Program-made: the position numbers and the translations under genes | The notes under the pieces: model-generated | Seen by the model: the letters and a program-made list of their open reading frames with translations, nothing else | What the model was told of the DNA's origin: nothing | Database searches by the model: none | In this document: positions 52,541 through 60,236 of the stretch, piece by piece | How the letters are laid out: each line of letters opens with the position of its first letter | Numbering within the stretch: position 1 is the stretch's first letter | NCBI GenBank assembly: GCA_963975935.1 | Contig: CAXBIQ010000001.1 | Span: forward strand, 248,001-312,000 | Length of the DNA stretch: 64,000 bases | Reading direction: 5' to 3' | DNA from: Planktosalinus sp963975935 | GTDB taxonomy: Bacteria > Bacteroidota > Bacteroidia > Flavobacteriales > Flavobacteriaceae

Positions 52541-53689
52541 ATGCAGTTTCCCATAGTTTCAAAATTGCCTGATGTCTCGACTACCATTTTCACAGTAATG
52601 AGCAAATTGGCAGCAGACCACAATGCAATAAATTTGTCACAGGGCTTTCCGGGTTTTGAAAGCGATAAAAACCTCATTGACCTTGTATCAAAAGCGATGC
52701 GTAATGGTCACAACCAGTATGCACCCATGGCAGGTTTGCCCGCTTTACGCGAAAGCGTTTGCCACAAAATAAATACCCTTTACGGCAGCGATTATAACTC
52801 CGAAACAGAAATTACCATAACAGCCGGCGCTACTCAGGCAATTTTTACTGTCATAACAGCTTTTATCTCAAAAGGAGATGAGGTAATCATGTTCACGCCG
52901 GCCTATGATTGTTATGAACCCGCCGTAATCCTCAACGGGGGAAAACCGGTCAACCTCCCTCTTAAAACTCCCGATTATCATATTGATTGGGAAGAGGTAA
53001 AACAGAAAATTTCCCCGGCGACCAAAATGATTATCATCAACAGTCCGCACAATCCCAGCGGAGCAATATTCTCAAAAGAGGACATGCAGCAGTTGCAGGA
53101 ACTTGTCAGGAATACCAATATTCTAATTTTAAGTGATGAGGTGTATGAACATATCATTTTTGATGGCAAAAAACATCAGAGTGTGGCTCGTTTTCCGGAA
53201 TTAGCACAGCGCTCCTTTATAACGGCCTCGTTTGGAAAGACCTTCCACAATACCGGTTGGAAAATGGGGTATTGTGTTGCGCCAAAAGAGTTGATGGCAG
53301 AGTTTCAAAAAGTGCACCAATACAATGTTTTTTGTGTGAACCGTCCCATCCAGCATGCGCTGGCAACTTATCTTGAAAACCCTGAAAATTATTTAGAGCT
53401 TTCAGCGTTCTATCAAAGGAAAAGAGATGTTTTTTTAAACGGAATTGAAGGCTCCAACTGGGAATTTATGCCGGCTTCAGGAACCTATTTCCAATTGTTG
53501 TCATACAAAAACATCACAGATGAAAACGATGTAGATTTTGCCAAACGGCTTACCATTTACCACAAAGTTGCCTCTATTCCCACGTCCGTTTTCAGTAAAA
53601 ATGGGGAAGACCCAAAAGTACTCAGGTTTTGCTTTGCCAAAACCGAAGAAACCCTCACACAAGCCACAGAAATATTGAGAAAATTATGA
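52541..53689 (+). CDS. YbdL-type methionine/glutamine aminotransferase
   Basis: 382-residue class I PLP aminotransferase. The PLP lysine is Lys233 in SFGKTFHNTGWKMGY; other blocks are NLSQGFPGF, ITITAGATQAIF, INSPHNPSGAIF and LSDEVYEH. This pattern is the YbdL/kynurenine-aminotransferase group, which transaminates methionine and glutamine-related keto acids, using 2-keto-4-methylthiobutyrate in methionine salvage. The next gene overlaps by 4 bp (ATGA) and encodes the fitting omega-amidase. Confidence 0.94.
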   Translation: MQFPIVSKLPDVSTTIFTVMSKLAADHNAINLSQGFPGFESDKNLIDLVSKAMRNGHNQYAPMAGLPALRESVCHKINTLYGSDYNSETEITITAGATQAIFTVITAFISKGDEVIMFTPAYDCYEPAVILNGGKPVNLPLKTPDYHIDWEEVKQKISPATKMIIINSPHNPSGAIFSKEDMQQLQELVRNTNILILSDEVYEHIIFDGKKHQSVARFPELAQRSFITASFGKTFHNTGWKMGYCVAPKELMAEFQKVHQYNVFCVNRPIQHALATYLENPENYLELSAFYQRKRDVFLNGIEGSNWEFMPASGTYFQLLSYKNITDENDVDFAKRLTIYHKVASIPTSVFSKNGEDPKVLRFCFAKTEETLTQATEILRKL

Positions 53690-54465
53690 AAGAGACATTA
53701 AAACTGGCACTGATTCAAGCGCCGCTGGAATGGGAAAACCCTGCTGCCAACCGGGCATATTTTTCAGGGAAAATCAGCTCTATTTCAGAGAATGTTGATT
53801 TAGTTATCCTTCCTGAAATGTTTACCACAGGTTTCACCATGAATGCTGCTCCTAATGCTGAAACTATGGATGGGCCCACCGTTAAATGGATGAAAACCCT
53901 GGCAAAAGAAAAAAATATAGCTATTACCGGGAGTGTCATTATTCAAGAGAATGAGAGCTATTTCAACAGGATGCTTTTTGTAACTTTTGAAGGCGTGATC
54001 GGGAAGTATGATAAAAGACATCTCTTTACGCTTGCAAAAGAGGAGAGAACATACAGCCCCGGCAAAGAAAAAGTAATCATCGATTACAAAGGATGGAACA
54101 TCTGCCTGATGGTTTGTTACGACCTGAGATTCCCCGTGTGGTCGCGCAATGTAGAAGGCTATGACTTGCTTATTTATGTGGCCAACTGGCCCAAAGCCCG
54201 TGTAAATGCCTGGGATATTTTATTGCAGGCGAGGGCTGTGGAAAATATGGCGTACTGCGCAGGCGTAAACCGTGTGGGAGTTGATGGTGACGGCTATGAG
54301 TATGTGGGACACTCAGCTGTTTACGACGTTTTGGGGAAATTAATATCTAACTCGCTTCCGGAAGAGGAAATAATTAAAATTGTTTCAATTGAAAAGGAAC
54401 CTTTACATAAAATCAGAAAACAACTAAAATTTTTGAATGATAAGGATGAATTTAAGCTGGTTTGA
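53686..54465 (+). CDS. Omega-amidase-type nitrilase (YafV-like)
   Basis: 259 residues from ATG 53686, which overlaps the aminotransferase stop. The nitrilase triad is complete: Glu44 (LPEMF), Lys110 (YDKRHLF) and Cys144 (MVCYDLRFP). Enzymes of this type hydrolyse alpha-ketoglutaramate, made when glutamine donates its amino group. The pairing with the aminotransferase makes a closed glutamine-driven transamination step; this is inference from gene order and known pairings. Confidence 0.9.
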   Translation: MKETLKLALIQAPLEWENPAANRAYFSGKISSISENVDLVILPEMFTTGFTMNAAPNAETMDGPTVKWMKTLAKEKNIAITGSVIIQENESYFNRMLFVTFEGVIGKYDKRHLFTLAKEERTYSPGKEKVIIDYKGWNICLMVCYDLRFPVWSRNVEGYDLLIYVANWPKARVNAWDILLQARAVENMAYCAGVNRVGVDGDGYEYVGHSAVYDVLGKLISNSLPEEEIIKIVSIEKEPLHKIRKQLKFLNDKDEFKLV

Positions 54466-54596
54466 TGAATAAAAAGGATGTATTTTATAAATAATTAAGA
54501 TTTTAACAATCCAAAGTATTTATATTCTTTCAACATTGTTTATTTTTATCAACTTATTTTTAATCAATTAATTATCCTTAACTTAAATCACACATT

Positions 54597-56816
54597 ATGA
54601 AATTAAATTATTACCTAAGCATCTTTGTGATGATGGGCGTGGTTGCCTTTTCAACAGCACAAGATGACCAAAGACATCCACCCACCGATCATGGGTTTTA
54701 TGCAGCTCCCACTTATGTTCCCAGCATTGCAGAGCAAATGCGCAACGGAACCTTTATAGAAGGATTGAGCGGGAAAGAAAACAGGCCTCAGGTCGATGGG
54801 CCGGAAGTAAACCCGAAACACAAACACGTCAACAACGTAATTCCGGGCAAGGGACTTCCTGCCGAAGGTGAGGGAGACCCCCTAGTCAAATCTCTTGAAA
54901 GTCAATTGAAATACCCGGGGAGAGACCCTATTAACATAGAGCCAAATGGAAATAACGGACCTTCGTTTACCCCATCAGACCCTACCATTGCTGTAGGCCC
55001 CGATCACGTTATTGGAGGCTGGAACATTGGGTTCAGGATTTTTGAAAAAGATTTGACGCCTATCACAAATGCAGCTTCCTTGAACACCATTTTTTCAGGT
55101 GCTGTAATTGGAGACCCAATCTTTTTATATGATCATGAAGCAGACCGCTTTATCATTACAGAGTTCAGTAACAATCCAAACGGTTTTAAAGTGGCTGTGT
55201 CTGAAGGACCCGACCCCGTAAACGACGGCTGGTTTGTATATCAGGGTCAATTTAACACAGGGGCTTTCCCTGATTATACTAAATTTTCCATCTGGCACGA
55301 TGGATACTATGTAACGGCAAACATTGGTAGTTCAAACAGGCTGTTTGTTGTTGAAAGGGAAAAAATGTTGCTGGGGGAAGCAGCACAATTTCAATCATTC
55401 CAGTTACCGGGCATTCAAACCTCCGGCTTTTACAGTCCTCAGGTGTTTAGCGCTCAGGGGTCCCACCTTCCTGAAACCGAAGCAACCGTGGTCTATCAGC
55501 AAGATGACTCCTGGGGAGGTGTTGCCAATGACCATTTAAAAATATGGACGGTAGATGTGGACTGGGATATCCCTGCAAACTCATCTATTTCAAGTGCAGT
55601 GCAAATTCCTGTCACACCATTTAACGGAGTTTTTAATGGAGGTAGTTTTGCAAACCTGCCTCAGCCCTTTGGTGGCGGTCCGCAAATTGATGCCATGCAG
55701 GCAACGATAATGAATCAGGCTCAGTTAAGGAAATTTCAGGATTATAATGCGGCTGTATTTAATTTTGTTGTAAGGGTAAATACAAGCGGTGCAAACCAGG
55801 CCGGAATCAGATGGTATGAACTGCGTCAGGATGTAACCGGTGGACCATGGACCATTCATCAGGAAGGTACTTATACATCTACAGGTGAAAAAAGTGCTTT
55901 CAATGGGAGTATGGCTCTTGATGTAGAAGGAAATATAGGTATGGCATATTCTACAATCGGAACACGCGACGTTCAAGAGCGCATTTCGATCAAGTATACC
56001 GGAAGGTTTGCAAATGACCCATTAGGGGACATGACTATAGCTGAAACCCAAATAGGATTGAGTACAGCTAACAACCCAAATACACGTTATGCAGATTATT
56101 CCCATACTGTAGTAGACCCTGCAGACGGCAGAACATTTTATAACAACAATGAATTTTTCAATAACAACAGGCGTAATATACTGAGTTCATTCAGAATAGC
56201 TCCTGATGCCACCGATGATGTTGGTGTAATTGCAATTGATGCACCAGTAGACGGGCCTCTGCTTGCAGATGAAGAAATCACTGTGACAATAAGGAATTTT
56301 GGAACAGATCCACAGAGTAATTTTGATGTTTATTATAGTATTGATGCCGGTACAGATATTGTTGAAACTTTTACAGGTACCATTCAGCCACTTGAAAATG
56401 CACAATATACTTTCACAACCACGGCTGATCTAAGTTCTCAAGGCACATCCTATTTAATAACTGCAGGTACAGATCTTACAGGAGATGAAGGGCCCGGGAA
56501 TGACCAACAGAAAAAATCTGTTTTAAGTGAGGTGTTAAATGTTAATGATATTCCGCTGGAAAACGCAGAACTCATTATTGTCAACAATGGGAACAATCAA
56601 TTTAATGCAACATTAAATACCACTCAAAATATTGAAGGTAAAGTTTTTCTAAACCTTTATAATATTCAGGGACAAATTATTGCATACAACCTATTAGAAA
56701 ACAACAATGGTACATATTCTTATGACTTGGATATGTCCTATGTTGCTTCAGGGGTATATTTGGTAAGAATTGGAACTGACTCCCAAGGGTTGGTGAAACG
56801 ATTGATAGTTAAATAA
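54597..56816 (+). CDS. Secreted T9SS cargo protein with CARDB-like domain
   Basis: 739 residues with a signal peptide (about 1-21, AFSTAQ). The large N-terminal part (about 100-535) is a beta-propeller-like region with PSDPTIAVGPDHVIGGWN and DHEADRFIITEFSNN, of no known activity. Residues 540-645 are one CARDB-like module (DDVGVIAIDAPVDG...TVTIRNFGTDPQSNFDVYY), and the C-terminal 75 residues are a type A-like sorting domain (FLNLYNIQGQIIAYN, then SGVYLVRIGT...VKRLIVK). The usual YPNP/FPNP motif is missing. Secretion by T9SS is inferred from the tail. Confidence 0.83.
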   Translation: MKLNYYLSIFVMMGVVAFSTAQDDQRHPPTDHGFYAAPTYVPSIAEQMRNGTFIEGLSGKENRPQVDGPEVNPKHKHVNNVIPGKGLPAEGEGDPLVKSLESQLKYPGRDPINIEPNGNNGPSFTPSDPTIAVGPDHVIGGWNIGFRIFEKDLTPITNAASLNTIFSGAVIGDPIFLYDHEADRFIITEFSNNPNGFKVAVSEGPDPVNDGWFVYQGQFNTGAFPDYTKFSIWHDGYYVTANIGSSNRLFVVEREKMLLGEAAQFQSFQLPGIQTSGFYSPQVFSAQGSHLPETEATVVYQQDDSWGGVANDHLKIWTVDVDWDIPANSSISSAVQIPVTPFNGVFNGGSFANLPQPFGGGPQIDAMQATIMNQAQLRKFQDYNAAVFNFVVRVNTSGANQAGIRWYELRQDVTGGPWTIHQEGTYTSTGEKSAFNGSMALDVEGNIGMAYSTIGTRDVQERISIKYTGRFANDPLGDMTIAETQIGLSTANNPNTRYADYSHTVVDPADGRTFYNNNEFFNNNRRNILSSFRIAPDATDDVGVIAIDAPVDGPLLADEEITVTIRNFGTDPQSNFDVYYSIDAGTDIVETFTGTIQPLENAQYTFTTTADLSSQGTSYLITAGTDLTGDEGPGNDQQKKSVLSEVLNVNDIPLENAELIIVNNGNNQFNATLNTTQNIEGKVFLNLYNIQGQIIAYNLLENNNGTYSYDLDMSYVASGVYLVRIGTDSQGLVKRLIVK

Positions 56817-56837
56817 TTTATTATATTATATCATTCG

Positions 56838-56875
56838 AAAACCTGCAAAAATATTGTTTTTTTGCAGGTTTTTTT
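56838..56875 (+). terminator. Terminator of the T9SS cargo gene
   Basis: AAAACCTGCAAAAA (56838-56851) pairs over 14 bp with TTTTTGCAGGTTTT (56859-56872), with T-run to follow. Confidence 0.9.
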
Positions 56876-56897
56876 ATTGTTAAAGTCTCTTTGTTTT

Positions 56898-56928
56898 TTG
56901 AAAAATCTCTAGTGAACCCCTATTTTTG
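56898..56928 (+). promoter_or_regulatory. Promoter of the S8 peptidase gene
   Basis: TTG (56898-56900), 20-nt spacer, TATTTTTG (56921-56928). It matches the Bacteroidota consensus and supports the ATG at 56950 as the start, since the upstream in-frame TTG at 56926 lies within the box. Confidence 0.78.
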
Positions 56929-56949
56929 AGAAAACTTAAAATCTTAACA

Positions 56950-59700
56950 ATGAAAAAATTATTTACCTTTTTCCTTTTAATTTGCTTTGCTATGGTGCAT
57001 CAAGGAAATGCACAAATTTTTCCGGCAACAGAAGAAAGACAAACAATTGAAGACATTACCATACCCAATGAGGTAATCGTCAGGCTCACAGAGGGCAAAC
57101 ATGCAAATGAAATTCTTAACAGGCTTCCGGCAAGCTTTAACCTGCAAATAGACAGATTGCTTTCAGCTCCTACCAATATTTGGTTATTGAATTTTGATGA
57201 AACCGAAACTAATGTTACAACAGTGGTGCGAGAACTTAATAATTTGTCAGATGTAATGGTTTCTCAACCAAACACCTATGTAGAGTTAAGACAGGCCCCG
57301 GATGACCCGTTGTATGGAAACCAGTGGCATCACCAGAACATAAATTCTGAAGAAGCCTGGGATATTACAACCGGTGGAAGTAGCGCTACAGGCGAAGATG
57401 TGGTGGTGTGTATCATTGAAAGTGCAAACGTGATGGGACACCCTGATTTAGTGGCAAATCACTGGACAAATACTGCTGAAGTGCTTGATGGAACCGATAC
57501 TGATGGAAACGGATATATAGATGATGTAAACGGCTGGAACGTAAGCACAAACAACCATAATATCGGTACCGGAGGACACGGTACTTCTGTAGCCGGTATG
57601 ATCGGTGCTGTTGGTAACAATAGCGTGGGGGTTGCTGGGGCAAACTGGGATGTTAAAATGATGGTAGTGGCAGGACATAACTCACCCTTTACGCAAGCCA
57701 ACATTGTAGAAGCGTATACATATCCGTTGCAAGCCAGGATTTTATGGAATGATACAGATGGAGCAGAAGGGGCTTTTGTAGTTTCTACCAATGCATCCTG
57801 GGGAATTGACGGAGCTGATCCTAATGATTACCCGCTATGGTGTGGGTTTTATGATGACCTCGGTGCAGCCGGAATCCTTAATTGCGGGGCGACTACAAAC
57901 TCAAATCAAAATGTGGATATCGTAGGCGATATGCCCACTGCTTGCGGAAGCGATTATATGGTAAGTGTGACCGCTACCAATATTGATGATATTATTGATT
58001 TTGCAGGATATGGTGCTACAACTATTGATGTGGGTGCTCCCGGCTCTGCTATCTTTACCACAAACAACGGAGGCTATGGTACTACATCGGGGACTTCTTT
58101 CGCCAGCCCGCTTACAGCAGGAGTAATTGGTTTGATGTATTCAATACCCTGTGAAAGTTTTATGACTATGGTTAAAAACGATCCACAAGGTGCTGCAGAT
58201 ATCGTCCGTCAGGCTTTATTTGATGGTGTGGATTTAATTCCTGAATTGGACGGTCTTGTAGTTACAGGAGGTAGAATTAATGTAAAAAATGCCATTGACA
58301 TATTAATGGCTGAAGTATGTATAGTAAATGATAACGATGTGGGTGTGATTGAAATCAACCAACCCGAAAATGGTATTTTAACCAATGCTGAAGACGTTGA
58401 AGTAACCATAAGTAACTTCGGTTTTAATGCGCAATCAAATTTTGACGTGAGTTATGTAGTTGACGGTGGAACACCGGTAGTTGAAACCTTTACAGGAACC
58501 ATTGCTTCAGGTGAAACTGCAACATATACTTTTACTGAAACAGTAGACATGAGCACCGTGGGACAAACATACACCATTATAGCCTCAACAGCTCTTGTAG
58601 GTGATGAAGATACAAGCAATGATGCAACAACAAAAGAAGTTACGCATCTTGAAGCTGATGACTTGGGAGTAGTTGCCATAACCTCTCCTGAAAGTGGATC
58701 TGATCTTACTGACACAGAGACCATCACCGTTGATATCACCAATTTTGGAGGTGCAACCCAAACTGATTTTGAAGTTTCTTACACTATTGATGGAGGATCA
58801 CCCGTTACAGAAACCGTTGCAGGACCCATTGAAACCGGTGAAACGATTTCTTACAGTTTTACACAAACAGGAGATTTTGCTGCTTTGGGAGACTATGAAG
58901 TAACTGCTACCACATCATTACCCGGTGATGTTGACCCTTCAAACGACAGTGTTACAGAAATCATTACCAAATTTTCGTGTCAGCCAACAGCAAACTGTAG
59001 CGATGGAGATGGTCTTACCAAATTTATTTTGGAAGAACTAAATGTTAACCCAATTACCTGTTCAACGGATGGTTATATGGATTATACTTCTGAAATAGCA
59101 ACATTGGATGCCGAGATAGGAGCCTATACCGCTACAGGAAGATCTGGATTTGGTAACAATAGTTTCTCCGGATGGATAGATTATAATGACAATGGTGTTT
59201 TTGAGCCTTCTGAACAAATTTTTTCAAATATACCCGGTGCCACAGCCAATGTAGATTTTCCTATACCTTTTACCATTCCTGCTGATGCATTGAATGGACA
59301 GCATTTAATGAGGGTACGTGGAAAATGGAATAGTGGCACAGGTGATTTGAATGACCCTTGTGCAGATTTACAATGGGGAAATACTGTTGACTTTTCCGTG
59401 AATATTATCAATGGGACATTAAGTACAAATGATAATATACTCGACCTTGCAGATTTCATTGTTGTAAGCCATGAGGATAACCTTTTTGAAGCAATTTTGA
59501 CTACAAACAAGGTGATAGACAATGAAGTAACAATAAAAGTATTCAATACTTTGGGTCAGGAAATAACTTCAGGTACTATTGAAGCCAATAACGGCAAGTA
59601 TATCTATAACCTGAATATGAAAAACACATCTTCAGGGGTTTATCTTGTACGTGTTGGAACCAAAACGTTTGGAAAGGTACAGCGTATTGTTGTGAGATAA
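56950..59700 (+). CDS. Secreted S8 subtilase-like peptidase with Glu for the catalytic Asp
   Basis: 916 residues from ATG 56950, with a signal peptide (about 1-21, GNAQ). N-terminal propeptide about 35-115. Subtilase domain about 125-455: Asp position CIIESANVMGHPDL has Glu157, His210 is in GGHGTSVAGMIGA, the oxyanion Asn281 in TNASWG and Ser383 in GTSFASPLTAG. Three of four key residues are standard. Two CARDB-like modules follow (462-569 and 570-675), then a GEVED-type domain with NSFSGWIDYNDNGVFEPSEQ, and a T9SS type A-like tail (KVFNTLGQEI, SGVYLVRVGT...VQRIVVR) without FPNP. The substrate is unknown. Confidence 0.88.
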   Translation: MKKLFTFFLLICFAMVHQGNAQIFPATEERQTIEDITIPNEVIVRLTEGKHANEILNRLPASFNLQIDRLLSAPTNIWLLNFDETETNVTTVVRELNNLSDVMVSQPNTYVELRQAPDDPLYGNQWHHQNINSEEAWDITTGGSSATGEDVVVCIIESANVMGHPDLVANHWTNTAEVLDGTDTDGNGYIDDVNGWNVSTNNHNIGTGGHGTSVAGMIGAVGNNSVGVAGANWDVKMMVVAGHNSPFTQANIVEAYTYPLQARILWNDTDGAEGAFVVSTNASWGIDGADPNDYPLWCGFYDDLGAAGILNCGATTNSNQNVDIVGDMPTACGSDYMVSVTATNIDDIIDFAGYGATTIDVGAPGSAIFTTNNGGYGTTSGTSFASPLTAGVIGLMYSIPCESFMTMVKNDPQGAADIVRQALFDGVDLIPELDGLVVTGGRINVKNAIDILMAEVCIVNDNDVGVIEINQPENGILTNAEDVEVTISNFGFNAQSNFDVSYVVDGGTPVVETFTGTIASGETATYTFTETVDMSTVGQTYTIIASTALVGDEDTSNDATTKEVTHLEADDLGVVAITSPESGSDLTDTETITVDITNFGGATQTDFEVSYTIDGGSPVTETVAGPIETGETISYSFTQTGDFAALGDYEVTATTSLPGDVDPSNDSVTEIITKFSCQPTANCSDGDGLTKFILEELNVNPITCSTDGYMDYTSEIATLDAEIGAYTATGRSGFGNNSFSGWIDYNDNGVFEPSEQIFSNIPGATANVDFPIPFTIPADALNGQHLMRVRGKWNSGTGDLNDPCADLQWGNTVDFSVNIINGTLSTNDNILDLADFIVVSHEDNLFEAILTTNKVIDNEVTIKVFNTLGQEITSGTIEANNGKYIYNLNMKNTSSGVYLVRVGTKTFGKVQRIVVR

Positions 59701-59723
59701 TTTATCACGTACTTTAATTAAAT

Positions 59724-59758
59724 AAAAACCGCAAAGCTTTAAACTTTGCGGTTTTTTT
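59724..59758. terminator. Bidirectional terminator after the S8 peptidase
   Basis: AAAAACCGCAAAG (59724-59736) pairs perfectly over 13 bp with CTTTGCGGTTTTT (59744-59756). Flanking A- and T-runs fit both converging genes. Confidence 0.92.
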
Positions 59759-59780
59759 ATTTCTTATGGATAAACCTTAA

Positions 59781-60119
59781 CTATGCTTTTCTAATTTCTA
59801 TAATTTCAACAGGATTAGCTTTCTCACACCTGTTGGGCATTCGCAAGGGTCGGTATTTTACCCATACTTCAATATTTGCTGACTTATAGTTGCTTTCAAG
59901 GTTGACAGGGTCAAAAAGTAAAGATTCATTATCTATTGATAGAACATAAGGACAGTCCTCCTCTTTATCAGAATGAAGAATAACCGCTTTTTTAAATCCT
60001 TCGTCAATCAATTCTTGGTCACTGCTTATTTTATTGTCTTCTGAAACTTTTTTGTTGCTGTTGCAAGACATAACACAAAAAGCGATCAAAAGGCTTGCAT
60101 ATTTTAATGATAATTTCAT
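59781..60119 (-). CDS. Small lipoprotein, unknown
   Basis: 112 residues with lipobox VMSC (Cys19) followed by NSNKK. The mature part contains two cysteines (DCPYVLSID and NRCEKANPVEIIEIRK) and looks like a small beta domain, VLSIDNESLLFDPVNLE then IEVWVKYRPLRMPN. I do not recognise a named family. It sits alone between two T9SS peptidase genes, converging on the first and diverging from the second. Confidence 0.78.
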   Translation of the reverse strand: MKLSLKYASLLIAFCVMSCNSNKKVSEDNKISSDQELIDEGFKKAVILHSDKEEDCPYVLSIDNESLLFDPVNLESNYKSANIEVWVKYRPLRMPNRCEKANPVEIIEIRKA

Positions 60120-60168
60120 AATGGGTGTTTTTAAAGGAATTTAATTTTAAATTTCATATTACTATTTT

Positions 60169-60198
60169 TTGATTTCATGATTTCTTAAATTATATTCG
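60169..60198 (+). promoter_or_regulatory. Promoter of the trypsin-like peptidase gene
   Basis: TTG (60169-60171), 19-nt spacer, TATATTCG (60191-60198), one base from the TAnnTTTG consensus. The ATG at 60237 lies 38 nt downstream. Confidence 0.6.
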
Positions 60199-60236
60199 CT
60201 CAAACTTAATGATTTTTTAATTTAAACGAACAAAAA

